Part shown: piece after piece, positions 1 through 7,600 of the stretch
Layout of the letters: each line of letters starts with the position of its first letter
Position numbering within the stretch: the stretch's first letter is position 1
Source of the DNA: Planctomycetota bacterium
GTDB lineage: Bacteria; Planctomycetota; UBA1135; UBA2386
Reading direction: 5' to 3'
DNA: 64,000 nt
NCBI GenBank assembly: GCA_016794565.1
Contig: JAEUHQ010000076.1
Coordinates: 1 to 64,000, forward strand
Made by a program: the position numbers and the translations under genes
Notes under the pieces: generated by a model
What the model was told of the DNA's origin: nothing
What the model saw: the letters and a program-made list of their open reading frames with translations, nothing else
Databases searched by the model: none

Positions 1-513
1 GTCGCAGAAGCGATCGCCGTCGAGCACGCCCGTGTCCTCCAGCTCGAACTCGCGCTCGTGCAGACCGCGTTCGCGGTTGGCGCGGACGAGCTGGTCGTAC
101 GGATACGCAGCGTGCGGGTACTGGTAGAGGCCGCGCATGTAGGAATGCGTCGGCGTCGAATCGAGGTAGTACCAGTTCTCCTTCACGTCCTCGCCGTGGT
201 TGCCCTGGGGACCGGTGAGCCCGAAGAGACGCTCCTTCAGGATCGCGTCCTTGCCGTTCCACAGCGCGAGCCCGAAGCACAGGCGGCACTCACGGTCGGT
301 GATGCCGAGCAGGCCGTCTTCGCCCCAGCGGTAGGCACGGCTGCGCGCATGGTCGTGAGGGAAGTAGTTCCAGCAGTCGCCGTCAGCGCTGTAGTCCTCG
401 CGCACGGTGCCCCACTGCCGCTCGGACAGGTAGGGGCCCCATCGCTTCCAGTTCTCGGTGCGGCGGGAATCGGCGTCGAGGCGCGCGAACTCGGCTCGGT
501 CAGGCGATCGCAT
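1..513 (-). CDS. GH63-like glucosidase (MGH1-like), N-terminal part, cut by window edge
   Basis: Reading from the ATG at 513 toward position 1 there are 171 codons without a stop, so the gene runs off the left edge. The start reads [20 protein letters not shown] and continues with [51 protein letters not shown] and GNHGEDVKE. These match the conserved N-terminus of large bacterial glucosidases related to mannosyl-oligosaccharide glucosidase (GH63, MGH1-like), usually about 850-900 residues, so only about a fifth is visible. The ATG overlaps the 3' end of the GH133 debranching gene by 14 bases, suggesting co-translation and a joint role in alpha-glucan or glucosylated-solute turnover. The catalytic acids lie outside the window. 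Family identity is strong; the true substrate is unknown. Confidence 0.85.
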   Translation of the reverse strand, partial: MRSPDRAEFARLDADSRRTENWKRWGPYLSERQWGTVREDYSADGDCWNYFPHDHARSRAYRWGEDGLLGITDRECRLCFGLALWNGKDAILKERLFGLTGPQGNHGEDVKENWYYLDSTPTHSYMRGLYQYPHAAYPYDQLVRANRERGLHEREFELEDTGVLDGDRFCD

Positions 514-2449
514 GGGAGAGGTCTTCCTTCGTGGAGGCATGGGTCGGGGCGGACAACACGGCCTCGATGCGCAGCAACTCGCCGAGCGACCAGGCCTGGA
601 AGGGACAGCCGCGCGGCGTGTGCGGCGCGTCGCCGTCGAAGATCTCGCTCACGTGGCCGAGACCGGCCGCGTCGAGATGACGGAACAGGGGTCGGACGAA
701 GCGGGCGCGCGCGGTGGCGCGGTTCGCGGCGGTGTCGCCGTGCACCCGGAGCCACGCTTCGACGAACGGCCCGATCAGCCACGGCCAGACGGTGCCGTTG
801 TGGTACGCGAGGTCCCGCTGGCGCACGTCACCGGAGCAGACCGGCGCGTAACCGGTCTCCCGGTGCGCGAGCGTGCGGAGGCCGAACGGTGTCAGCAGTT
901 CGCGTTCGACGGCTGCGACCACTTCGATTGCGCGTGGTCCGTCGAACAGAGCGTGCGGGAGGCCGCCGATCGCCAGGATCTGGTTGCAGCGCAGCCGGGA
1001 GTCGATGGCGCCGGGCACGTGCTCCGCGTCCACCACGTCGCAGAGCCAGCGGTGTTCGTGGTCCCAGAAGCGCTCCTCGAACGAACGGCGTACACGCTGC
1101 GCAACCTCGCGCCATCGCGCCTCGAGGCGACCGGCGATCGTGAGTGCGTTGAACCAGAGTGCCTGCAGTTCGACCGGCTTGCCGATGCGCGGCGTCACGA
1201 CCTTGCCGTCGACGACCGCGTCCATCCACGTGATCTGCAGGCCGCGTTCGCCGGCGCGCAGCAGTCCGTCGGCGCGGTCCATCGCGATGCCGTGGCGCGT
1301 GCCAGCGGCGTAGCCGTCGACGATCGAGCGGATCGCGTTCTCGAGGATGGCGCGGTCGCGTGCCGACGGATCGGTGCGGCGAAGCAACTCGTCGGCGGCG
1401 ACCACGAACCAGAGCGCCGCGTCGGCAGTGTGGTACTCGGCGACGTCGCCCTGGTCGGGGAAGCGGTTCGGCAACATGCCGCCCGACACGTGCCGTGCCC
1501 ATTCGCACAGCACGTCGCGCGCGACGTCGAGGCGGCCGGTCGCGAGGCAGAGGCCGCGGATCGACAGGAAGGTGTCGCGCCCCCAGTCGGTGAACCACGG
1601 ATAGCCGGCGATCAGCGACCGACCGCCGTCGCGGGCGACCACGTAGGCGTCGGCGGCGCGATGCAGCGGCGAGGCAAAAGCGGCGCGCCGCGCTCGTTCG
1701 CGCGCGCGGCAGAAGTCCACGTCGCGCAGATCCGTCGGCAGCGACCCGGCGGCGAACACCAGATCCGCCGGGCCTCGCCGCAGGTCGAACACGAACGTAC
1801 CCGGCGCGAGCAGATCCTCGTGCGCGTCGTAGCCGCGTTCGCGTTCGTCCTCGTACAGGAACCCGCGGTACCACAGTGGCTCCGTTGTGTACGTGCCGTT
1901 GCCGTGCGTGAGGATGTCGGGCGAGCCGTGTGAAAGCTGCCATCGGACACCGCTCTCGTGCGGTTCGTCGACGACGCGGAAGCCGTCGGTTTCGCGGCGC
2001 AGGGTGTGGTAGTCGCGGCCGGCGAGGAACGGCCGCACCCGGAGTTCGACCGGTTCGCCGCTCGCCGGCGGCGACAGCATCTCCCACCGTTGCACGACTG
2101 CTGCAGAACCGTGCGGCACGAACAGTTCGTGCGCGATGCGCATGCCGTTCGCGAACGCGAACTCCCAGCGCGGCCACGGTTCGTGCTCGAACGCGACGAC
2201 GTGGGTGTCGCCGCGAGGATGCAGCACGCCAGCGCCGTACGCCTGCACGCCGAGCGGTTGGCGATCGTCGCCGACACGGACATCGACGTCTTGCCCCGCG
2301 ACGAGCACCATGCGCCCGGTCGGGGGAGTGGTCGCGGCACACAGCAACGCGTGGTAGCGCCGCGTGCGGACCAGGTCGGCCGTGCCCGAAGCGAAGCCGC
2401 CGAGGCCGTCGGCCTCGAGCCATTCGCGACGCGGTTGTCGTGCGTGCAT
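500..2449 (-). CDS. Amylo-alpha-1,6-glucosidase, glycogen debranching enzyme (GH133)
   Basis: This 649-residue protein begins [19 protein letters not shown], the signature of the bacterial/archaeal debranching enzyme N-terminal beta-sandwich domain. The C-terminal half is the alpha/alpha toroid: [10 protein letters not shown] near residues 284-293, ITWMDAV near 406 and [13 protein letters not shown] near 546, all conserved GH133 active-site surroundings. The family hydrolyses alpha-1,6 branch glucose in glycogen after phosphorylase action, in the cytoplasm; no signal peptide is seen. Length is normal for the family. It lies 27 bases downstream of a DoxX-like gene and overlaps the following GH63-like glucosidase by 14 bases, so the three probably form an operon. 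The start at 2449 fits the family N-terminus exactly. Confidence 0.92.
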   Translation of the reverse strand: MHARQPRREWLEADGLGGFASGTADLVRTRRYHALLCAATTPPTGRMVLVAGQDVDVRVGDDRQPLGVQAYGAGVLHPRGDTHVVAFEHEPWPRWEFAFANGMRIAHELFVPHGSAAVVQRWEMLSPPASGEPVELRVRPFLAGRDYHTLRRETDGFRVVDEPHESGVRWQLSHGSPDILTHGNGTYTTEPLWYRGFLYEDERERGYDAHEDLLAPGTFVFDLRRGPADLVFAAGSLPTDLRDVDFCRARERARRAAFASPLHRAADAYVVARDGGRSLIAGYPWFTDWGRDTFLSIRGLCLATGRLDVARDVLCEWARHVSGGMLPNRFPDQGDVAEYHTADAALWFVVAADELLRRTDPSARDRAILENAIRSIVDGYAAGTRHGIAMDRADGLLRAGERGLQITWMDAVVDGKVVTPRIGKPVELQALWFNALTIAGRLEARWREVAQRVRRSFEERFWDHEHRWLCDVVDAEHVPGAIDSRLRCNQILAIGGLPHALFDGPRAIEVVAAVERELLTPFGLRTLAHRETGYAPVCSGDVRQRDLAYHNGTVWPWLIGPFVEAWLRVHGDTAANRATARARFVRPLFRHLDAAGLGHVSEIFDGDAPHTPRGCPFQAWSLGELLRIEAVLSAPTHASTKEDLSHAIA

Positions 2450-2476
2450 CGTCGTCTCCGTTCGCCGGGAGAAGGG

Positions 2477-2959
2477 TCAGGCGGTGGCGCGGACGGGGTC
2501 GAGTGCGGTGCGGCCCGCGCGGCGGCGCAGGGCGTCGAGCGAGAACCGGCCCGGACCGAACGCGAAGACGAGCAGCGACGCGAGCAGGAACGGGTAAGGC
2601 GCGGCTTCGGTGAACGATCGCAGGCTCGCGAACGCGTCGCGGTGAGCGGTCAGGTACGCGACGGCCATGTTCCCGAGCAGCAGTGCCGAGATCAGGCGGC
2701 TGCCGAGGCCCCCGAGCATCAGCAGACCGCCGACGCATTCGAGGCAGCCGATGAACAGTGCGTTCACGTACGGCGCCGGCAGTCCGAGGCTCGCGAAGAA
2801 CTCGCTCGTCCCCTGCAGGTTGCCGAGTTTGCCGAGTCCCGTGCGGAAGAAGAGCCACCCCCACGTCACGCGGACGAACAGCAGCGCCGGATCACGAAGG
2901 CGCTGGGCGATCGGCAGGAGAAAGCGATCCTCGAACGACGGCTGTGCGGTGTTGGTCAT
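2477..2959 (-). CDS. DoxX family integral membrane protein
   Basis: This is a 160-residue hydrophobic protein with four predicted membrane helices. The motif LFVRVTWGWLFFRTGLGKL near residues 27-45 is the typical first DoxX helix, followed by NLQGTSEFFASLGLP and a second helix carrying FIGCLECVGGLLMLGG. DoxX proteins are poorly understood; some act with quinone- or thiosulfate-linked redox enzymes, and one type (BufD) belongs to bufferin metal-stress operons. The ATG at 2959 is chosen over the in-frame GTG at 2977 because the extra six residues are Arg-rich and unconserved in character. It is divergent from the Cys-rich lipoprotein at 3126 and is the first gene of the debranching-enzyme operon, so its partner could lie on either side. 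Confidence 0.85.
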   Translation of the reverse strand: MTNTAQPSFEDRFLLPIAQRLRDPALLFVRVTWGWLFFRTGLGKLGNLQGTSEFFASLGLPAPYVNALFIGCLECVGGLLMLGGLGSRLISALLLGNMAVAYLTAHRDAFASLRSFTEAAPYPFLLASLLVFAFGPGRFSLDALRRRAGRTALDPVRATA

Positions 2960-3125
2960 GCGCCGTTCGATGCGCACGGCACCGCTGGGTTACTCGGACG
3001 GCGGATTGCACGCAGGCGCGAAACCTGGGGCGCCTCTGCGCATCGAACCCGCGACGGCGAGCGGCGCGTGCCGCGGATCGTCCATTCCCGAACACACGCG
3101 CGGCCCATCGCCGCGGAGCAATCCG

Positions 3126-3416
3126 ATGAAGAAGAACTCGAAGAAGATCTCGTCCCTCCTCGTTGGCGCCGCGTTCGCCGGGCTCATGGCCGGCACGACG
3201 ACGCTCGCATCCTGCGGCGGTGACACGAAGGCCGGCACGGAGAAGAACGGCTGCAACGGGCCGAACGGCTGCAACGGTCACGCGGCGAAGAAGGAAGCGA
3301 ACGGCTGCAACGGTCCGAACGGGTGCAACGGTCAGGCCGCGAAGAAGGAGGCCAACGGCTGCAACGGCCCGAACGGGTGCAACGCCGCGAAGAAGACGCC
3401 GGAGAAGAAGAGCTGA
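3126..3416 (+). CDS. Small lipoprotein with three Cys-rich 18-residue repeats (bufferin-like in composition)
   Basis: The 96-residue product starts MKKNSKKISSLLVGAAFAGL and ends its signal peptide at a clean lipobox, LASC, with Cys30 as the lipidation site. The mature part is almost wholly three repeats of NGCNGPNGCNG followed by a linker (HAAKKEA, then QAAKKEA), then a Lys-rich tail. Each repeat holds two Cys five residues apart, giving six Cys beyond Cys30. Short exported Cys-rich proteins encoded near DoxX and ECF sigma genes resemble bufferins, copper-stress peptides modified by DUF692 enzymes, but no DUF692 or DUF2063 gene is visible here. Metal or thiol chemistry at the outer face is therefore inference. 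The gene leads an apparent unit with ndh and the sigma/anti-sigma pair. Confidence 0.75.
   Translation: MKKNSKKISSLLVGAAFAGLMAGTTTLASCGGDTKAGTEKNGCNGPNGCNGHAAKKEANGCNGPNGCNGQAAKKEANGCNGPNGCNAAKKTPEKKS
3246..3383 (+). repeat. 54-nt in-frame tandem repeat, about 2.6 copies
   Basis: The unit starting AACGGCTGCAACGG recurs at 3246, 3300 and 3354, exactly 54 bases apart. The third copy is cut short after the second Cys codon. It encodes the Cys-rich repeats of the small lipoprotein. The near identity of the copies suggests recent expansion or strong constraint on the spacing of the Cys pairs. Confidence 0.9.
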
Positions 3417-3437
3417 GCGGCCCCAACCGGGACGACG

Positions 3438-3471
3438 ACGGCGGCGCGGTCCACGAGGATCGCGCCGCCGT
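3438..3471 (+). terminator. Strong hairpin between the Cys-rich lipoprotein gene and ndh
   Basis: ACGGCGGCGCG at 3438-3448 pairs perfectly with CGCGCCGCCGT at 3461-3471 across a 12-base loop, followed by a moderately T-rich run (TCGTTTCGT). It begins 21 bases after the lipoprotein stop. It could terminate or attenuate transcription into ndh, making the lipoprotein mRNA more abundant than the downstream genes. Confidence 0.65.
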
Positions 3472-3548
3472 TCGTTTCGTGCCGGAGGTTTGCACTGCGT
3501 TGTTCGTTCGGCTGCGAAACGCGCCGCCGCGACGCGCATCACAAGACC

Positions 3549-4892
3549 ATGAGCGAACCTGTGCGCATCCTGATCCTCGGCGGCGGTTTCGCCGGCGTCT
3601 ACGCGGCGATGGAGCTGGAGCGGCGCCTCGGACGCGACAGCGGCGTCGCGATCACGATCGTCAGTCGGGACAACTACTTCCTGTTCACGCCGATGCTGCA
3701 CGAGGTCGCCGCGTCCGATCTCGACGTGACGCACATCGTGAACCCGATCCGCAAACTGCTGAAGCGCGCCGCCTTCTACCAGGGCGAGGTCCAGAGCGTC
3801 GACCTGCAGGCTCGGCGCGTGCGGGTGTGCCACGGTGCCGAAGTGCCGCACTGCCACGATCTCGAGTACGACCACCTCGTGCTCGCGCTCGGCTCGAGCA
3901 CCAACTTCTTCGGGACGCCCGGCGCCGCGGAACTCGCGTTTCCCATGCGGACGCTCGGCGATGCCCTCGCACTGCGCAACCGGGTGCTGACGAGCCTCGA
4001 GGAGGCCGACTCCGAGTGCTGCGCGGCGACGCGTGCGGGCCTTCTCAACTTCGTCGTCACGGGCGGCGGCTTCGCCGGCGTCGAGACGATCGGCGCGATC
4101 CACGACTACGTGCGCGAATCGCTTCGCTTCTACCCGAACCTGCGCGCGAGCGACGTTCGCATGGTGCTCGTGCACTCGGGTGCGACGCTCCTGCCCGAAC
4201 TGGATCCTCGCCTCGGCCGGTACGCCGAGCGCGTGCTGCGTTCGCGCGGGATCGAGATCCGGCTCGAAACGAAGGTCGCGTCGATGACCGACCGCGGCGT
4301 CACGCTTTCGGACGGCGAAGTGCTGCCGTCGCGCACGCTCGTGTGGGCCGCCGGCAACGCGCCGCACGCCCTCCTCGGCACGCTGCCCTGCATCAGGGAA
4401 CGCGGCCGCGTGCTCGTCGACGATCACCTCCGTGTCGGCGGTTTCCCGGGGGTGTGGGCCCTCGGCGACTGCGCCCTGGTACCCGACCCGCGCACCGGCG
4501 GCTTCCACCCGCCGACCGCGCAACACGCGAGCCGGCAGGCGAAAGTCGTCGCCAACAACGTCGCCGCCGCGCTCGGCCGCGGTCGTGCGCGACCGTTCGC
4601 GTTCCGCACTCTCGGACAGCTCGCGAGCATCGGCCACCGCTGCGGCGTCGCGCAGATCCTCGGCCTCCGCTTCTCGGGGTTCGTCGCGTGGTGGCTCTGG
4701 CGCACGATCTACCTGGCGAAGCTCCCGCGCATCGAACGCAAGGTGCGCGTGTGTCTCGACTGGACGCTCGACTTGTTCTTCAGCAAGGACCTGGTGCAGA
4801 GCCCGGCCGGCGGCGGTCCGCCGCTCGGTCGTGGGCGTGCCGTGCCGGCGCCGGAGACACCGCCGGCGCGCGTGCCGGTGGGCGCACCATGA
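3549..4892 (+). CDS. ndh: Type II NADH:quinone oxidoreductase (NDH-2), FAD-dependent
   Basis: This 447-residue flavoprotein oxidises NADH and passes electrons to quinone without proton pumping, at the cytoplasmic membrane face. The first dinucleotide-binding motif is ILILGGGFAGVYAAMELE near residues 7-24 (FAD). The second, VVTGGGFAGVETIGAI near 170, is for NAD(P)H. Later come VWAAGNAPHALL and the second FAD contact VWALGDCALVPD with TAQHASRQAKVVANNV, all standard for NDH-2. The C-terminus has the amphipathic or hydrophobic stretch (FSGFVAWWLWRTIYL) used for membrane attachment. It sits upstream of an ECF sigma gene with which it shares an ATGA overlap. It could feed the quinone pool used by the ACIII operon encoded 18 kb away. 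Confidence 0.9.
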   Translation: MSEPVRILILGGGFAGVYAAMELERRLGRDSGVAITIVSRDNYFLFTPMLHEVAASDLDVTHIVNPIRKLLKRAAFYQGEVQSVDLQARRVRVCHGAEVPHCHDLEYDHLVLALGSSTNFFGTPGAAELAFPMRTLGDALALRNRVLTSLEEADSECCAATRAGLLNFVVTGGGFAGVETIGAIHDYVRESLRFYPNLRASDVRMVLVHSGATLLPELDPRLGRYAERVLRSRGIEIRLETKVASMTDRGVTLSDGEVLPSRTLVWAAGNAPHALLGTLPCIRERGRVLVDDHLRVGGFPGVWALGDCALVPDPRTGGFHPPTAQHASRQAKVVANNVAAALGRGRARPFAFRTLGQLASIGHRCGVAQILGLRFSGFVAWWLWRTIYLAKLPRIERKVRVCLDWTLDLFFSKDLVQSPAGGGPPLGRGRAVPAPETPPARVPVGAP

Positions 4893-5644
4893 CCGCGATT
4901 TCCCTGTCGCCGCGACTTTCGCAGATTCCGCGAAACGTCAGCTGGAGCCCCGGCATCGGAGCGGCCGGTTACTCTCTCCGGCTCCTCCGCTCCGCGCCCA
5001 TGCCACGCGTTCCCGACGTGCCGTTGCCATCGTCCCGCAGTGGGCCAGGTGTGCCGGACGGTGAGGAGGCGGTCCTGATCGCGGCCCTGCGGCGCGGCGA
5101 AGACACCGCCTTCGCGAGTCTCCTCCGCGAACACGGTGCGCCCTTGCTGGCGACGGCGCGCCGCATGCTCGGCTGCGAGGAGGACGCCCGCGACGCACTG
5201 CAGGACGCGTTCCTGTCCGCTTTCCGCGCGGTCCACGCGTTCGAAGGCAAGTCGCGCCTCGGCACCTGGCTCCACCGCATCACCGTGAACTCCGTGTTGA
5301 TGAAGCTGCGCAGCCGGAAGCGAGCTTGCGAGCGCCGGATGGAAGACCTCGTCCCGCACTTCACCGACGACGGTCATCACGTCGAGCCGCCGTGCCCGTT
5401 CAGCGACGCCGCGGTGAGGGCGCTCCAGTCGAGCGAGAGCCGCATGATCCTCTGGCGCGCCATCGAGCAGTTGCCGGACGCATACCGCGAAGTCATCGTG
5501 TTGCGCGACATCGAAGGACTGTCCACCGAAGAAGCGGGCACTCACCTCGGCATCACTGCCAACGCCATCAAGATCCGCCTGCATCGAGCCAGACAAGCAC
5601 TGCGTACGCTGCTCGGCGACTGCTCGGAGGACCTGTCGCCATGA
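4889..5644 (+). CDS. ECF-type RNA polymerase sigma factor
   Basis: Region 2 is clear (RRMLGCEEDARDALQDAFLS, then SRLGTWLHRITVN), and region 4 is LPDAYREVIVLRDIEGLSTE with IKIRLHRARQALRTLL. These give an ECF sigma factor directing core RNA polymerase to stress promoters. Starting at 4889 (ATGA overlap with ndh) gives 251 residues with a 37-residue extension unlike other sigma factors. The in-frame ATG at 5000 gives 214 residues, closer to family length, and may be the true start. Between the two starts the DNA holds TTTCGC(N7)GCGAAA at 4917-4935 and GCCGG(N9)CCGGC at 4964-4982, so a separate promoter or operator there is possible. The stop overlaps the start of the anti-sigma gene (ATGA), the usual sigma/anti-sigma coupling. 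Confidence 0.88.
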   Translation: MTAISLSPRLSQIPRNVSWSPGIGAAGYSLRLLRSAPMPRVPDVPLPSSRSGPGVPDGEEAVLIAALRRGEDTAFASLLREHGAPLLATARRMLGCEEDARDALQDAFLSAFRAVHAFEGKSRLGTWLHRITVNSVLMKLRSRKRACERRMEDLVPHFTDDGHHVEPPCPFSDAAVRALQSSESRMILWRAIEQLPDAYREVIVLRDIEGLSTEEAGTHLGITANAIKIRLHRARQALRTLLGDCSEDLSP

Positions 5645-5877
5645 CCTGCCGCGAATTCGCCGAGTTCCTCGACGCCTGGCTCGCGGGCCTTCTGCCGGCC
5701 GAGCAGGCCGGGGCCTTCCGACGACACCTCGCCGTGTGCCCGCACTGCGTCAACTACCTCGACGGCTACCGTCGGACCGTCGACGCCGTCGAACAGCTTC
5801 GAGCCGCGGAGACCGTGCCGGAGGAAGTGCCCGCCGATCTCGTGCGAGCGATCCTCGCGTCGCGGAAGGAGAGCTGA
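5641..5877 (+). CDS. Zinc-finger (zf-HC2) anti-sigma factor, short soluble form
   Basis: This 78-residue protein has the zinc-binding anti-sigma signature: Cys3 and then HLAVCPHC, giving His29, Cys33 and Cys36 (HxxxCxxC). Such proteins hold their cognate ECF sigma factor inactive until a redox or metal signal releases zinc or changes the fold. Unlike many relatives it has no transmembrane helix or large sensor domain, so it is probably a cytoplasmic sensor responding directly, for example to thiol oxidation. It overlaps the sigma gene by four bases and ends only 14 bases before the convergent PurM-like gene. The family assignment is firm; the signal sensed is inferred. Confidence 0.85.
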   Translation: MTCREFAEFLDAWLAGLLPAEQAGAFRRHLAVCPHCVNYLDGYRRTVDAVEQLRAAETVPEEVPADLVRAILASRKES

Positions 5878-5895
5878 TCCGCAGCCCGCGATCAG
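5874..5895. terminator. Inverted repeat shared by two convergent gene ends
   Basis: CTGATC at 5874-5879 and GATCAG at 5890-5895 form a six-base stem with a 10-base GC-rich loop. It overlaps the stop codon of the anti-sigma gene and that of the convergent PurM-like gene, so it could act as a compact bidirectional terminator. There is no long T tract, so confidence is limited. Confidence 0.45.
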
Positions 5896-6806
5896 TGTGA
5901 CGTCTTCGCCTGGGCGACGACGATGCCGAGCCGCGCGGCAGGCTCGTTCCACGCGGCGAAGAGCGACTCGAAGCGCCTGGCATCGGCAGCTCGAACGAAC
6001 AGCACGAAGTCGTGTCCGACCGCGCACGCGTTCGCGGCATCCATCCGTCGTGCGCCGGGAAACCACTCCTCGAACGGGGCCGGTGGCCGCAACGTGCTCA
6101 GGTCGAACTCGACATCGAGCCCGGCCGGCAGAGACGAACGCACCCGTTCCAGCAGACTGCCCTCGTCGATCGCGATCGCGCGGAACGGCCACCGGTCGCG
6201 GATCGGCCTGTGCATGACACTGGCGTGGCTCGCGCGGGCAGCCGTGAGTGTGCGACCCACCGAGTCGCCGTTGTCGAGGCTGCGTTCGATCGGGATGCCG
6301 TGTTCGGCGGCAAACGCGCCGAGGAACATCGAATCGCCGTCGACCGGCCCGGTGCCTCGGAGCGCGAGGACGACGTCGCCCGGCTGCGGCACGAGAGGCG
6401 GTGACTCGAGCGCGATTCCCGACACCGTGATGCCGACCTGCTCGTCGGCACTGACGGTCGCGAGCTGGACGGTGATCGGGAGGTCGTGTGCGCGACAGGC
6501 GCGCGCCACACCGGCGACCACGTCCTCGGCGAAACCACCCTCTTCGCGGCCCGCGACGCTCAAGCAGGCGGCCTGCGGCAGCACGTGCATCGAGAGCAGT
6601 TCGTTGACGGCGGAGTGGATCATGTCGATCCCCACGGCTTCGACCTGATCGAGCTGCAGCGCGAGCGCGAACTTCGCCCCGAGCCTGCGAACCGACACGA
6701 CCAGCGGCGGACTGACCGCATCGGTCGGGCGCGTCGACGGCTGGATCAGGTCGGCGAGCCAACGGAGCACGTTCGACCACGGTGTGGGAGCGCTTCCACC
6801 GTTCAT
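5892..6806 (-). CDS. PurM/AIR-synthase-like protein with degenerate active-site motifs
   Basis: The 304-residue product aligns by eye with the PurM/HypE/ThiL/SelD ATP-binding superfamily: VVSVRRLGAKFALALQLD, GIDMIHSAVNELLSMHVLP, FAEDVVAGVARACR and PGDVVLALRGTGPVDGDSMF mirror PurM segments in order. In PurM (phosphoribosylformylglycinamidine cyclo-ligase) the first segment reads TDGVGTK, but here it is VRRLGAK. The GGETAEMPG loop is replaced by VQLATVSADEQVG. Loss of the acidic and glycine residues argues against normal AIR synthase activity, so a regulatory, binding or new catalytic role is more likely. The start at 6806 is preferred; an in-frame ATG at 6821 adds five residues. It lies downstream of the SWIM/SNF2 genes with a 56-base gap and may be separate from them. 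Confidence 0.7.
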   Translation of the reverse strand: MNGGSAPTPWSNVLRWLADLIQPSTRPTDAVSPPLVVSVRRLGAKFALALQLDQVEAVGIDMIHSAVNELLSMHVLPQAACLSVAGREEGGFAEDVVAGVARACRAHDLPITVQLATVSADEQVGITVSGIALESPPLVPQPGDVVLALRGTGPVDGDSMFLGAFAAEHGIPIERSLDNGDSVGRTLTAARASHASVMHRPIRDRWPFRAIAIDEGSLLERVRSSLPAGLDVEFDLSTLRPPAPFEEWFPGARRMDAANACAVGHDFVLFVRAADARRFESLFAAWNEPAARLGIVVAQAKTSH

Positions 6807-6862
6807 GCGGGCCGGCAGCATACCCGGGTCATCCGTCGCGGGCGCGGATGGGTGTCGCCGGC

Positions 6863-7600
6863 CTACGGTTGCTTCGCAGGCGAGGGGGGTGCGGTGGCCG
6901 GCGTGGCCGGCAGGCGGTTCAGCGCCTCGAGTGCCGCGGTGACGAGACGCGACGACACGTCGCCGACGAACCACCGCACCTGGGTCGTCGTCAGGCCCTG
7001 GCCGAGATCGGCGTCTTCGGCATCGGGGTAGAGGACCGGCTCCTCGGGAACACCGAACGCCAGCGGCGGCAGATCGTCGTCGGGCGTCGCCTGGTGCACC
7101 TTCGCGAGCAGGCCGTGCAGGTCGACGCCGCGGAGCATCAGCACTTCCCACGGCTTCTCGTCGAGGCGGCGCGCGAACAGCTCGTGCAGTGCGAGCACGT
7201 GACGGCACGGCTTCTCGGGGAGGTCGCACGAGCAGCCGAACGTGACACTGCGCGCGTCGGGGAACAGCGGCTCCCCCACGATGCGGGCGACGAGGCGGTC
7301 GAACGATCGCGGCACGCGGCCGTTCTCGAGCGCCTCGACGATGGACTTGCTCCGGCGCAACACGCGGACGAGCGTCATCCAGTCCTTCTGAGGCAACGTG
7401 CGGATCTGCAAGCTGACCTCGTGGATCGAGCCCATCGAGCCCTCCATCTCGGCACGGATCGAACCGGCGCGGATGCGGACCATGGGCTTCCGGATGCTCG
7501 GCAGCGCGTCGAGTGCCGCCGCCAGACGCGCGTCGTCGACACCGCGGGTCGCTTCGCGACGCCAGCGTTCGCCGAGGGAGACTGCCTTGCGCTCCATCAT
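6863..7600 (-). CDS. SWIM zinc-finger protein, partner of SNF2 helicase
   Basis: The 245-residue product carries the SWIM motif CxCx(n)CxH as FGCSCDLPEKPCRHVLAL near residues 112-130. SWIM domains bind zinc and are thought to contact DNA or protein. In bacteria a separate SWIM protein is often encoded beside a SNF2-family ATPase. That is the arrangement here: its ATG overlaps the stop of the SNF2 gene (ATGA), so the two are translationally coupled and probably form a complex. The C-terminal tail is Pro/Ala-rich. The cellular role of this pair is not established; DNA repair or chromatin remodelling functions are inferred from SNF2 relatives. Confidence 0.85.
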   Translation of the reverse strand: MMERKAVSLGERWRREATRGVDDARLAAALDALPSIRKPMVRIRAGSIRAEMEGSMGSIHEVSLQIRTLPQKDWMTLVRVLRRSKSIVEALENGRVPRSFDRLVARIVGEPLFPDARSVTFGCSCDLPEKPCRHVLALHELFARRLDEKPWEVLMLRGVDLHGLLAKVHQATPDDDLPPLAFGVPEEPVLYPDAEDADLGQGLTTTQVRWFVGDVSSRLVTAALEALNRLPATPATAPPSPAKQP

